NCBI RefSeq assembly: GCF_000633255.1
Contig: NZ_AYMJ01000029.1
Span: forward strand, 1 to 64,000
Source: Pseudomonas sp. H1h
GTDB taxonomy: Bacteria > Pseudomonadota > Gammaproteobacteria > Pseudomonadales > Pseudomonadaceae
Direction of reading: 5' to 3'
Length of the DNA stretch: 64,000 nt
Shown: positions 28,016 to 36,430 of the stretch, piece after piece
Position numbering within the stretch: the first letter of the stretch is position 1
Layout of the letters: the number at the start of each line of letters is the position of its first letter
Notes under the pieces: generated by a model
What the model saw: the letters and a program-made list of their open reading frames with translations, nothing else
Database searches by the model: none
What the model was told of the DNA's origin: nothing
Made by a program: the position numbers and the translations under genes

Positions 28016-28160
28016 TCCAGAACGCATATTTTGTGTTCGAAAACAGAGCGTCGCCTTAGCACAGTTCAAACCTTCGAGGATGAACATACGTTCATCGCAA
28101 GCAGGGCTCAATGCGTCTAGCCTGCGGGTTCCAACATAGTGACTACAGGAGTACCCCACC

Positions 28161-28322
28161 ATGTTCTCGCACGAAAGCATACCGCTGATTGCCATTTTCA
28201 TCATCATGCTGCTGTGCGTGCTTGCGGCCTTTCTACATCCGGTTCACGCACTTTTCAGTTGGATTCGCAGGCGCCGGGATAGATCATCCACCCGGATTTG
28301 CAAAGAAGCCGATTCGCGCTGA
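28161..28322 (+). CDS. Single-pass small membrane protein
   Basis: A 53-residue frame with a hydrophobic helix (IPLIAIFIIMLLCVLAAFL, residues 7-25) followed by a strongly basic tail (WIRRRRDRSS), suggesting an N-out/C-in inner-membrane peptide. AGGAG lies eight bases before the ATG, and a terminator follows directly. Unknown function. Confidence 0.6.
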   Translation: MFSHESIPLIAIFIIMLLCVLAAFLHPVHALFSWIRRRRDRSSTRICKEADSR

Positions 28323-28337
28323 ACATTTATCCTGACA

Positions 28338-28364
28338 GGCCCGGACAAACCCGGGCTTTTTGTT
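28338..28364 (+). terminator. Terminator after small membrane protein gene
   Basis: GCCCGG pairs with CCGGGC across a 6-base loop, followed by TTTTTGTTT. Confidence 0.82.
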
Positions 28365-28391
28365 TCCTGCCTGGAGGCGCGGAAACGAAAA

Positions 28392-28423
28392 AGCCCAGCG
28401 CAGGGCTGGGCTCAGTTTTTTTT
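28392..28423. terminator. Bidirectional terminator
   Basis: AGCCCAGC pairs with GCTGGGCT across 5 bases. The plus strand then has an eight-T run and the minus strand TTTTTCGTTT, so it can serve the minus-strand gene at 28558 and the plus-strand unit. Confidence 0.85.
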
Positions 28424-28557
28424 GTACGACGGCCGAAGAGGTGCACCTCGAGACGGCAACAGCCCACGCCTCGTCGATGGCGAAGCTCGTCGCAGATCAC
28501 AACATCTCATCATTGCCTCAATGTCGCAGGCTTCACACAGGAATCTCGGCGAGCAGC

Positions 28558-28998
28558 CTATGCGAGCGACCGCTCGTGCTCGCTCTCGTGAACGTAAATC
28601 CACGAGATGCCCGATGGAGAAGCGTGGTCGACGCGCATAAGCGCTGAGTCGACTTTCTTCTTGGTAATGCCATCCTTGACCAGATCGAAGACTGCGAGGA
28701 AGAAATCCCCGGGAAGCGGTGTGATCGAGAGATTGGTGATATGCGATTCCGGGCTTCCGGCACGCTTGCCGTACAGCCCCCAAAGTCGCTCCCAATAGTC
28801 CGCCCGACTCATGATCTGACCGTCGGTGAGCACCACTCGGAACTCGCTGGACAGCGCATCGTACAAGGGTTTGATCGCACCTTCAGATTGGGAAGACACG
28901 CCGCGTGACCACGGGAAAAAGAGGTTGTACCAACGGTACACCTCGGCTTTGACGAGCGCTGTTTTGTCTGAGGTTGCAAGTGTTTGACTGATAGCCAT
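28558..28998 (-). CDS. Hypothetical protein, possibly SnoaL/NTF2-like
   Basis: A 146-residue soluble protein. The pattern of an N-terminal helix, IKPLYDALSSEFRVVLTDG, then a C-terminal beta sheet (DFFLAVFDLVKDG, ALMRVDHASPSGISWIYVHE) resembles SnoaL/NTF2-like folds, a low-certainty impression. TGGAG lies seven bases before the ATG at 28998. It is the last gene before the tRNA remnant. Function unknown. Confidence 0.7.
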   Translation of the reverse strand: MAISQTLATSDKTALVKAEVYRWYNLFFPWSRGVSSQSEGAIKPLYDALSSEFRVVLTDGQIMSRADYWERLWGLYGKRAGSPESHITNLSITPLPGDFFLAVFDLVKDGITKKKVDSALMRVDHASPSGISWIYVHESEHERSLA

Positions 28999-29522
28999 CT
29001 GTGTTCTCCATAACACGTTAAAGGTGGCGGGTTTTGCGTTACAGACTCAACGTCTGCTCCCCATCGCCTGAGCGATGCACCGCGCCTTGATCAAGATCCA
29101 TCCTGACATCGACGTCGTGGGGGCCTGCTCCATTATCGCTTCAATGACTTCTGGCATCTGCCACGACTTTTTCGACCCAGCCACAAAAGTAGCCCCTTGC
29201 CTGGCGGATTGCATTGAGAGCTGACCAACGGTTTTAGGACCCGATGGTCTGGATCAGAACTCATCACTTCTCGCGTCCCAAACCGAGCGATGTTCTGTGT
29301 CTGCGCTGGGAATGCCAGTCGGCCCAAGCGTTTGAGGAAATCAGAGAAGGAAAAACACGCAGACGATGGAGTGGATTCCAGGCCGCGCGGCCGGTTGGCC
29401 GCCCGATTCAATGAGCCCAAGCCCCACTGAGAGGATGACCGAACAATCCATCCGCGATCACAATGGCAACAAGATCGTGCTTGCACAATGAATTGCGAAC
29501 CACTGTCAGAATGGCGGCCCGG
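28999..29522. other. Gene-poor stretch left of the tRNA remnant
   Basis: No convincing gene. A 141-codon minus-strand frame at 29133-29558 has poor protein character (many Ser, Arg and Cys) and runs through the tRNA terminator, so it is not accepted. Confidence 0.6.
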
Positions 29523-29565
29523 AAACAAACAAGGGTTTGCATCAGCTTTCGCCCGCAAACCCTTG
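29523..29565 (-). terminator. Native terminator of the tRNA-Leu gene
   Basis: A perfect 11-bp stem (CAAGGGTTTGC) with a 14-base loop, followed on the minus strand by GTTTGTTTCC. It lies nine bases past the tRNA CCA end. Confidence 0.75.
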
Positions 29566-29573
29566 ATTTAAGA

Positions 29574-29631
29574 TGGTGCCCGAAGCCGGAATCGAACCGG
29601 CACGCCCTTACGGGCGGGGGATTTTAAGTCC
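29574..29631 (-). other. 3' fragment of tRNA-Leu(UAA); putative attachment site
   Basis: On the minus strand the sequence runs from GGACTTAAAATCC (anticodon loop with TAA) through a variable arm and the T arm (GTGCCGGTTCGATTCCGGC) to an acceptor end GCACCA. The D arm and 5' acceptor half are absent: the bases at 29632 onward (CATAACTTTTCACC) do not match a tRNA. A 3' tRNA piece of about 58 bases is the usual remnant at one end of an element integrated into a tRNA gene. The intact copy would lie at the other end, which I do not see in this window. Confidence 0.75.
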
Positions 29632-29664
29632 ATAACTTTTCACCTTTAAATCATAAGCTTAGGT

Positions 29665-30132
29665 TCAGTTTTTTTCCGCATCAAACAAATTTTCTCTCCG
29701 CTCCAAGGCAGCAAAACCAGCACCTCCAAATAAATTGCGGAAAGGAATCGGGCTGCAGGATCCCGCTTTCAGGCAATGGTGGACCAGACAGGTCAGGTGG
29801 TGATCTCTGAAGTAGTCGTGATACTTTCCTGAGATCGGTTTTGCCAATGACGCGTGAACGAACTCGATGAAGCCCAGGACGAGCAAGGTGTCCGGCGCCA
29901 ACGGCCAAACCAGCCCCGGCATTTCTGCGCTTACCGAAGTCGCCAAGACTCCCGCATCGCCACCGCAAGTTGCTTGTCCGTCCGGGCAGCGTTCGGGGAA
30001 ACGCAGGCCGAATGCGCCGCTATTGATCAACGCCTGCACCGCTGCCACCCGGCCCGCCCTGACCGTGGGCGAAATCACCTGCTCGGTGCGTGCGCGCGGA
30101 CCATTCCGACGATCGCTGAAGTAGTCGCTCAT
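29665..30132 (-). CDS. Unknown protein downstream of the caspase-helicase; perhaps truncated
   Basis: A 155-residue soluble protein. N-terminal MSDYFSDRRNGPRARTEQVI and central EMPGLVWPLAPDTLLVLGFI and HHLTCLVHHC have normal protein character. The last 50 residues (Cys- and Arg-rich, ending a few bases from the tRNA remnant) are less so, which suggests a frameshifted or cut 3' end. GGAG lies eight bases before the ATG at 30132. It starts 85 bases after the caspase-helicase stop on the same strand, so the two may form a unit. No family named with confidence. Confidence 0.6.
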   Translation of the reverse strand: MSDYFSDRRNGPRARTEQVISPTVRAGRVAAVQALINSGAFGLRFPERCPDGQATCGGDAGVLATSVSAEMPGLVWPLAPDTLLVLGFIEFVHASLAKPISGKYHDYFRDHHLTCLVHHCLKAGSCSPIPFRNLFGGAGFAALERRENLFDAEKN

Positions 30133-30217
30133 CACGTTGACTCCGTTCGCGGCCCAGACGCGATGGTGGCGACGTGTCTATCCAAAAAATTCATTTCCCT
30201 GCGCAGTACCATGGTGC

Positions 30218-33217
30218 TCATGCTTGTGGCCTCAATAAGGGCGCGCTAGTTGGGCCAATGCATGCTTCTAGCCGCTCTAAGCTCAAGTCGTTCACAGCTT
30301 CCGGCGTCAAGCATCCGGCATTGAAGAGCCCGAGGTACTGCCCCCTAGTCAGAGCAATCGGCAAGTTTGTGAGTGGCAACGCACCGGCTGGAAGGCCGAA
30401 TTCGAGCCGCTGCAGGATTTCGTCGAGTCCCGCCAAGAACGTAGGCTGGTCCGGGAAAAGTGCCGATAGGATTTGATGCGTCGAGCGCAGGTGAAAGCGG
30501 GTTGCGTCGGCGATACCGATGATGTTTCCGTATCCGACGGCGCCTCCGAAGGGCGTAGTAGAGAACCGCTTCTCCAACACATCGACGGGGGTGCCCTCGA
30601 TCCAGTCGTACAAGAGCGCGGCGCGCTTGCATCGGCACCAGAACTCAATTTCGTCCCGACAATATCGCTGCAGTGCCTGCGTCATCGCATGCCCATAACG
30701 CTGCGCAACATCATTGGAGCGCACGCTCTCCGACCTGCCACGCTTCATGACCGGTGTATAGATCGCATCCATCTCGTCGAGCACCTGCACCATCGCCAGC
30801 ACCTGGGTGGGCGACGTCTGTGCGGCGTTGAGTTGTTTCATCAACTCGACCAGCCGCAGGCTCGACTCAAACGACAAGGACGAAGCGCCGCAGGCGCGTC
30901 CGAGCAAGGTAAGGTGGATCAACTCGCCCTCGCGCTCGGCCAGCCCGGCCTGCAACAGGCGCACGACCAAAGCGGTGACTTCGTGCTCCACCATCGGGAT
31001 CCATTGAGGATTCGCACGTGATGCAGAGTAGCCACCGAACGTGTTGACCAACAGGCCAGGAATTTCGATGGCACGCACGCCCCGGACTTGGCTAAGCAAG
31101 CGCAGCGTCCAGGTTGGCAGGTCGCGTTGCTGGAAGGATGACTTCACATCTTCCGGCACACCGAGCACGTATTTCTGGAATAGCTGCGCGCGCTCCATCG
31201 GAGTGTCGGCGAGAATGATGGCCTTGCCGGTCTCGTTGTATCCGAGCCGTCCCGCACGCCCCGCCATGTTCTTGTACTCGGCTACGGTGAATGGCCGGCC
31301 GTCCTCTCCGACGAATTCGTTCTCCGCGAGGATCACCGTAGATGCCGGAGTGTTGATGCCGGCAGCCAGCGTCGTCGTGGCCACCAGCGCATGGATGCCG
31401 CCGCCTGCATCGCGATACCCCTTCTCGACGGCTTCGCGCTCCGCACGCAAGAGATTGGTGTTGTGGAATGCAGTACCGCCAGCGAGGCATTCCCGCAGAT
31501 CCTGCGAGGCGCCAGTCAAATCCTGCGTCGGAAGCACGGCCAAAACTCTAGTCGCGGGACCGAGTACCAATTCCTTGGACAAGTATTTGGCGCAGCCCTG
31601 CGCCGGACCACGCATGTTACGGAAGACCAGCAACTTTTCGCCCTGTGCGACCAGTTGCTGGACCAGCGGCACGATCACGTCCTGCGAGCTGGGCTTTTCG
31701 CGACGCTGTACGATGCGATGCGCTGGCAAGAGGGCTTCGGTCATGGTGGTGCCGTCCACATCGACGAACTGGAACGTCCCGCGTCGATCAAGCACGCCCT
31801 TGACCAGGGGCACAGGCCGCTCGCGGGATATCAGCAAAGGCAAGTCGAGCCAGCGATCAAAGCTGTTGAGGTTGCCAATCACCGCCGACAAGATCACAAG
31901 TTGCGGTTCAACGCCACGCTGACGTGCTCGTAGCAGGAGCGCTAAGATCAGCTCAACAGTAATACCTCGATTAGGGTCCGTAATGAACTGCCCCTCGTCA
32001 AGCACGACGAGGCCGAGCTGGTTGAGCACGCGCGGCGAACCGAGCGCCAGATTGAGAAAGGTTTCATAGGTGAAGAAACCCAGGTCATAGCGGCCGGCCA
32101 ACACGGGACCGATGCCATCCGTTGCATCACCGCTGCACCGAACGACGCGCAGCCCCGCAGCTCCGTATCGCTCGCTGAACTCCTCGAATTTCTCGCTGAC
32201 TAGCGCCCGATACGGCAGCAGAAACGCGGCTTTCTTGCCGGCTGTGACTGCCTGAATCGCAGCCAGTTCGCCGATCATGGTCTTACCCGAACTGGTCGGC
32301 GCAGCCACCAGCAGCGATTTGCCGGCCAGTACGCCGTGTTCATTGACTGCCTTAAGTTGCAGTGCGTTGAGGCCTCGCGGGAAGTCCGTTGTCCACTGTT
32401 CGACGATATCCGGAGGAAAGCCGTGCGCAGAAAATTCCGCAAACGCCCCCGACATTTGCTGGACCGCTCTGGCCGGGAACGCAGCGGCGTAGTTGTCACC
32501 GCGTTTGAGAGCCGGAAACACGAGACCACCCTGGACGTTGCCCAGGAATACGGGCGTCTGTGTCACGCTGATGCGCTCGGCCTCGACACGCGCCAACCTG
32601 ATGATCTCTCCGGCGATTTCCGGAAAGCTGACCGAGTCGCCGACCGCCCCCGTCAACGCCTCGATCACAGCATGCGTGAGCAATCCGTGTCCGGTGCCCG
32701 GCTGCTCCCAGGCCGACTCGTTGGTTGCACAGGCGGCGAGCAGAATGCGGCCCTCACCGTAAATCCCAGTCAACGCAAATGCACTTCGCGGTCGCGCTGC
32801 AGCCTCCAGCACGCGCGCAGGTGCCTGCCCGCTGAAGCAGCAGTCAAGCACGCACAGGACCGCACGCGCCTTCGTCGTCTTAAAGGCATCGGCCAAGCCC
32901 GCCATAGACAGGCCTGTGCTGGAAAGATCGGCTGCGTTGGTATCGAACAGGACCAGGTTTCCATCGGGAGAACCGTGGCCAGCGAATGTGATGACTATCA
33001 CGTCGTCCTGGCCAGCGGCCGACAGCGTTCCGAGGATGGCCTGCGACACCTCTGCATGCGTGGCGACCTCATCGACAAGCAGTCGGCCAGCAAGGCCTTC
33101 AACGGTGTCGGTGAACAGCGCCCACAACGCCGTCGCATCGCGGCGGGCCCCGCCCAGCTCGGGGATTGTCGCGTCGAGGTGCTTGTTGATGCCCACGAAA
33201 ATAGCTTTGATCGCCAC
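30218..33217 (-). CDS. Caspase-like (C14) peptidase fused to Ski2-type DEAD/DEAH helicase
   Basis: About 999 residues. Residues 1-235 form a caspase-like domain: KAIFVGINKH at the start, catalytic His in FAGHGSPDG (His81) and catalytic Cys in VLDCCFSG (Cys127). Residues about 270-750 form a superfamily 2 helicase: motif I APTSSGKT (306-313), a DEGQ motif II (407-410), LSAVIGN, then TTLAAGINTP and YKNMAGRAGR (motifs V and VI), the spacing of Ski2/Hel308 enzymes. The last 250 residues are helical and unassigned. The GTG at 33217 is preceded by a run of G; ATG at 33253 or 33307 would add an unconserved-looking tail. Fusion of a death-type protease to a nucleic-acid motor beside a tRNA junction suggests phage defence, which is inference. 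Confidence 0.88.
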   Translation of the reverse strand: MAIKAIFVGINKHLDATIPELGGARRDATALWALFTDTVEGLAGRLLVDEVATHAEVSQAILGTLSAAGQDDVIVITFAGHGSPDGNLVLFDTNAADLSSTGLSMAGLADAFKTTKARAVLCVLDCCFSGQAPARVLEAAARPRSAFALTGIYGEGRILLAACATNESAWEQPGTGHGLLTHAVIEALTGAVGDSVSFPEIAGEIIRLARVEAERISVTQTPVFLGNVQGGLVFPALKRGDNYAAAFPARAVQQMSGAFAEFSAHGFPPDIVEQWTTDFPRGLNALQLKAVNEHGVLAGKSLLVAAPTSSGKTMIGELAAIQAVTAGKKAAFLLPYRALVSEKFEEFSERYGAAGLRVVRCSGDATDGIGPVLAGRYDLGFFTYETFLNLALGSPRVLNQLGLVVLDEGQFITDPNRGITVELILALLLRARQRGVEPQLVILSAVIGNLNSFDRWLDLPLLISRERPVPLVKGVLDRRGTFQFVDVDGTTMTEALLPAHRIVQRREKPSSQDVIVPLVQQLVAQGEKLLVFRNMRGPAQGCAKYLSKELVLGPATRVLAVLPTQDLTGASQDLRECLAGGTAFHNTNLLRAEREAVEKGYRDAGGGIHALVATTTLAAGINTPASTVILAENEFVGEDGRPFTVAEYKNMAGRAGRLGYNETGKAIILADTPMERAQLFQKYVLGVPEDVKSSFQQRDLPTWTLRLLSQVRGVRAIEIPGLLVNTFGGYSASRANPQWIPMVEHEVTALVVRLLQAGLAEREGELIHLTLLGRACGASSLSFESSLRLVELMKQLNAAQTSPTQVLAMVQVLDEMDAIYTPVMKRGRSESVRSNDVAQRYGHAMTQALQRYCRDEIEFWCRCKRAALLYDWIEGTPVDVLEKRFSTTPFGGAVGYGNIIGIADATRFHLRSTHQILSALFPDQPTFLAGLDEILQRLEFGLPAGALPLTNLPIALTRGQYLGLFNAGCLTPEAVNDLSLERLEACIGPTSAPLLRPQA

Positions 33218-33966
33218 GTCGCCCCCCCCTATCCGCTTTGCGCCAAGAGTCATTCGATCACGTCGCTCGCCGCGCGCGGACGCAACGCCCTCAGGTACAC
33301 CGAGCATAGTCGCATCCGCCGATTTAATTGCGCCAACTATCTCGATGAAACGAGGCAGATTTTCGGTTGAGCGTTCGCTTAGAGGCTTTGTCTCGCGATA
33401 CGCTGTTCGGCAACTTAGCCAAGTACCGCGTCATTGAAGCAGCGAGACGCTTCGGCAATTGGCGTGCTTCCCGCGTGACTCAATATGGCCATCAACGACT
33501 ACATGAATTTCTTTTTCTTACGGTTGCTTTTCTATTCTCACACGATAGATGTCTCGCATTGGTCGCGAGGCAGAGCTTTGCTTCCCCCCCTTCTCTCGTC
33601 GCTACTGGCGGCTTAAAGCCAACATTAATCGGTCTCTCTGTTCAATCCTTTGGCGTTTTGTGGTCTGTCGCGGCCCTGGATTTGCCCTCAACATAATTGT
33701 GAGCACACCGATCCCGCTATCTGGATCGGAGGTCAGTGGTTAGCAGACGTTAGCGAGTGACTGCTCACTACCCAGCTAGCGGTGTCCCCATAAGCAGGCA
33801 CTCATGACCGACCGCTTCCGGCCAAAAGCGGACGTTTGAAAGCAGCACCTTTCGGCCATAAATAGACGCTCGGAAGCGACCGTCAACGGCCAATTGTTGA
33901 CCCTCTCGAAGATGAGGGGGGAAATGACTGTAGAATGGGCAGCCTCGATCACCAAGGTCTGTCTCC
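33218..33966. other. Gene-free stretch upstream of the caspase-helicase
   Basis: About 750 bases without a convincing gene. It should hold the divergent promoters of the caspase-helicase and the histidine kinase gene. The only clear structure is the dispersed repeat at 33819-33871. Confidence 0.5.
33819..33871 (+). repeat. Dispersed GGCC-AGCGGACGTT repeat, copy 1
   Basis: Two units (CGGCCAAAAGCGGACGTTT and TTTCGGCCATAAATAGACGC) lie 31 bases apart. The block aligns over about 50 bases with 48955-49008. Related units lie at 36923, 37567, 39936 and 53961. Confidence 0.7.
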
Positions 33967-35106
33967 ATGCATCAACTGCTTGAGCACTTTCTCAATCGCG
34001 CACTTGATGTCATGTCATTGGGCGCTCCTCCTGTTCCTCTGTTGCGTGAGCTCGCCAGCGCAGTACAAGACCTCCTCCCGGGTTGTTTGGTTGGAATCAA
34101 TGTTCTTGATAAGCCGAGGCGCACGTTCCGCCACTCGATTTTCCCAGGGCTGCCCGAGGAGTTCGCTCGTAGGTTGGAAGGCAATGTAATCGATGGAAAA
34201 AGAGGTTCTTGCGGCCTCGGCGTACTGACAGGCAAGGTCATTAATGTTGCCGATGTAGCAAGTGATGAGCGATTTTCTAAGGAATGGAAAGCGCTATTTG
34301 CTCAGTATCAGCTTGCCTCGCTGGTCTCGATACCTGCCATTACGTCAAATGGCGATGCTCAGGGCAGTGTCGCAGTCATACATCCGAAATCGACACCACT
34401 TCAGCCAGAGCAAATCGAATCTATTAAATCAGTGGCTGAGCTTTGCGCAAAGATATGCGCATACAGCAGAACCCTGGAAACAAACCAGATTCTGTTGGGA
34501 GAGCTCGAGCACCGAATCCGAAACCTTTATTTAACTGTAGGTGGGGTAGCTAATCTCACGATTAAGAGCTATCCCACACCCAGTGAGTTTCGCAAGGTAT
34601 TCAGCGACCGCCTCAACATGATGCATCGTGCTCACTCATTTGCTCTAGGCAGGAACACAATAGGGTTAAGCCAATTGATGGAAGAAATGCTTGCGCCCTA
34701 TTCAAAAGACTACCAAATTTCAATCAGTGGGCCTGACATCACCCTGGCGCCGGATGCAGCTTGTGCACTGGCATTAGCAGTACATGAGCTAGGTACTAAT
34801 GCATCAAAATATGGAGCCCTGTCTAGTTCCGGCGGCGTGTTAACGGTGCGATGGAACATTCTTTCAAATTCAGAATTAGGCTCCCTTCCTATTTTCATAC
34901 TGAAGTGGGAGGAGAGTCGCGGACCTCTAGTGATACCACCTAGCCGCAAAGGATATGGGACATCGATGATTGGAGGGGCACTTCGAAACGCATTCGATGG
35001 TGGGGCAATATTTACATTCGATCCATGTGGATTCACTTGCGAGATTACTGCACCGCTCTCATCAAGCCTATGTAACGAAGCAATCAACACAACCACATTA
35101 GTATGA
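33967..35106 (+). CDS. GAF-domain HWE-family sensor histidine kinase
   Basis: A 379-residue cytoplasmic kinase. Residues about 20-165 form a GAF sensor domain; the phospho-acceptor motif LLGELEHRIRN puts the His at residue 182, and the ATPase N box is VHELGTNASKYGALS (about 272), the Glu-containing form of the HWE/HisKA_2 family. A degenerate G box follows (KGYGTSMIGGALRNAFDG). No response regulator is adjacent, so it is an orphan. HWE kinases often serve light or general stress signalling; the ligand here is unknown. Base composition looks more AT-rich than the core genes. Confidence 0.88.
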   Translation: MHQLLEHFLNRALDVMSLGAPPVPLLRELASAVQDLLPGCLVGINVLDKPRRTFRHSIFPGLPEEFARRLEGNVIDGKRGSCGLGVLTGKVINVADVASDERFSKEWKALFAQYQLASLVSIPAITSNGDAQGSVAVIHPKSTPLQPEQIESIKSVAELCAKICAYSRTLETNQILLGELEHRIRNLYLTVGGVANLTIKSYPTPSEFRKVFSDRLNMMHRAHSFALGRNTIGLSQLMEEMLAPYSKDYQISISGPDITLAPDAACALALAVHELGTNASKYGALSSSGGVLTVRWNILSNSELGSLPIFILKWEESRGPLVIPPSRKGYGTSMIGGALRNAFDGGAIFTFDPCGFTCEITAPLSSSLCNEAINTTTLV

Positions 35107-35125
35107 TGCCAAATTTATTTCCGGG

Positions 35126-35316
35126 TTAGCCGGCGCAGAATTCACCTTTGGCTTTCGCCGCCCGCTTGCCCAGCACATACCACACAAACATTTTGCCGCT
35201 GTAATCACCGTTGCCACTGGACGTGACTGTCAGCAGCCCCAGCCATTGAGCATGTGCTTGTTGGCATTCTCGGCAACAACCGCCTGTACCACCGTTGTCG
35301 TTTCAATTATTCGCAT
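35126..35316 (-). pseudogene. Small gene broken by a one-base frameshift
   Basis: The minus-strand ATG at 35316 (AAGGA upstream) reads MRIIETTTVVQAVVAENANK and stops at 35230. One base change near 35232 (within GGGG) would continue directly into LTVTSSGNGDYSGKMFVWYV and GKRAAKAKGEFCAG, ending at 35126. The two halves make one protein of about 63 residues with normal composition. Function unknown. Confidence 0.5.
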
Positions 35317-35437
35317 CGGTATTGCTTCCTTGGAACTGATGCGGAGAAAGCCGCCTTGACGCGGGTTCTTTCCCACTCGTTTTATCTGTCATCAAAGAGC
35401 GAAAGTGGCAATTTCGGGTACATAGATTTCAGACCCA

Positions 35438-35587
35438 CTAGCGTTTGTGGGTCGTTCCAGCACCTTGTTGAGTATTCAACCCAGGACAACTCGGTTGGTC
35501 AGGATTGTCCTCACAGCTCTCCTGATAGCTGAAGTACTGACAACTCGATAAAAACAGTGCAAATGCAATTGCAAAAATGAGCTTCAT
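35438..35587 (-). CDS. Very small lipoprotein (49 residues)
   Basis: Starts MKLIFAIAFALFLSSCQYF: a complete type II signal peptide with lipobox FLSSC (Cys16). The mature 34 residues hold two further Cys (SCED, PSCPG). A GGGGGGAG site is directly upstream. It lies 30 bases after the membrane-protein gene at 35618 on the same strand, so a two-gene unit is likely. Confidence 0.6.
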   Translation of the reverse strand: MKLIFAIAFALFLSSCQYFSYQESCEDNPDQPSCPGLNTQQGAGTTHKR

Positions 35588-35617
35588 GCTCCCCCCAATT
35601 TCGGCGCTGTGTAGTGG

Positions 35618-35863
35618 TCAGCCATGCTTCAAATGCTCAAGAGCTTTGTTGGCCAGCGTCATGCAGGCTTTGTATTCTCCGGAGGCGTGTGCATCTATGG
35701 CCTTCCGATACTCGTCGTGTACTCTGGCAGTGAAATCCTGCTCGCCTGTTGACCTCAATGCTTCTAGAGCTGCATCACATTCATCATGATCATCCCTGCC
35801 GAAAACCAGTCCTAAGCATAAGACCAGCACGACCCCGGCAATAACGACCGCAAAAGTTTGCAT
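35618..35863 (-). CDS. Small membrane-anchored protein
   Basis: An 81-residue protein with an N-terminal hydrophobic helix (FAVVIAGVVLVLCLGLVFG) acting as anchor or signal, then a helical domain (DECDAALEALRSTGEQDFTA and EYKACMTLANKALEHLKHG) that looks like one TPR-like repeat. The start is uncertain: ATG at 35863 or 35875, neither with a clear ribosome site. Unknown function. Confidence 0.65.
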   Translation of the reverse strand: MQTFAVVIAGVVLVLCLGLVFGRDDHDECDAALEALRSTGEQDFTARVHDEYRKAIDAHASGEYKACMTLANKALEHLKHG

Positions 35864-36023
35864 ACCTGGCCCCATGAAATGGTGAACTTGAGACTAGCCC
35901 ACGACACGGACTAATCAAGAAACGTATCCGTAGTCTACTGCGTTGGCGCCATGCTCTGTTTATGACTAACGTATGACAGGTGCCTGTCCATGAAGGACTC
36001 GCGGATTAAACAGGAGCCACATC

Positions 36024-36290
36024 ATGCGCAACGTTGAAGCATTGGTCATTTCGCTAGTCTTGGCATTCGGCCTCGGCCATGTGGGTTTAGCTACCGCTGA
36101 GGGCGATATCGCCACAGATGTTCGCGACGCGAACCGTGATCTTGATAAAGGTGTGGATCATGATGCAAAAGAGCTGGACAAAGGTGCTAAGCATGACGGG
36201 AAAGAGATTGACAAAGGCGCCAAGCACCTCAACAAAGAGCGTCACAAGGAAGGTCACGATCTGAGTAAGGACATCAAGAAAGACCTCTGA
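36024..36290 (+). CDS. Secreted repeat protein (DKGAKHD repeats)
   Basis: An 88-residue protein with a signal peptide (residues 1-25, ending ATAEG). The mature part consists almost wholly of an 11-residue charged repeat: LDKGVDHDAKE, LDKGAKHDGKE, IDKGAKHLNKE, then RHKEGHDLSKD. Such sequence is hydrophilic and probably unfolded or a continuous helix. AGGAG precedes the ATG. Its single-gene layout suggests a periplasmic stress-type protein; function unknown. Confidence 0.78.
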   Translation: MRNVEALVISLVLAFGLGHVGLATAEGDIATDVRDANRDLDKGVDHDAKELDKGAKHDGKEIDKGAKHLNKERHKEGHDLSKDIKKDL

Positions 36291-36331
36291 CAAACCAGTA
36301 TCGAGCGGATTTGATACCTCACGCTGAAAAA

Positions 36332-36356
36332 AGGGATCATCTTTTTGATGATCCCT
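36332..36356 (-). terminator. Hairpin with T run on the minus strand
   Basis: A perfect 10-bp stem (AGGGATCATC) and 5-base loop. The T run (TTTTTTCAGC) follows only on the minus strand, yet flanking genes are on the plus strand, so it may instead stabilise the 3' end of the upstream message. Confidence 0.5.
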
Positions 36357-36430
36357 GGCGATCTCCCAATGGTGAAACACTCGCAGTCGTTGCCCAACGT
36401 GATAACTTGACTCCATAGCGAGGGCAAACC

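Noticed and set aside
29133..29558. A 141-codon minus-strand frame next to the tRNA remnant
   Set aside because: Low-quality composition and it begins inside the tRNA terminator hairpin.
33367..33696. A 109-codon frame upstream of the histidine kinase
   Set aside because: No ribosome site, no recognisable protein character, and not in line with either neighbour.
35254..35532. A 92-codon plus-strand frame
   Set aside because: It runs antisense over the small lipoprotein and the frameshifted gene, both of which have better start signals.
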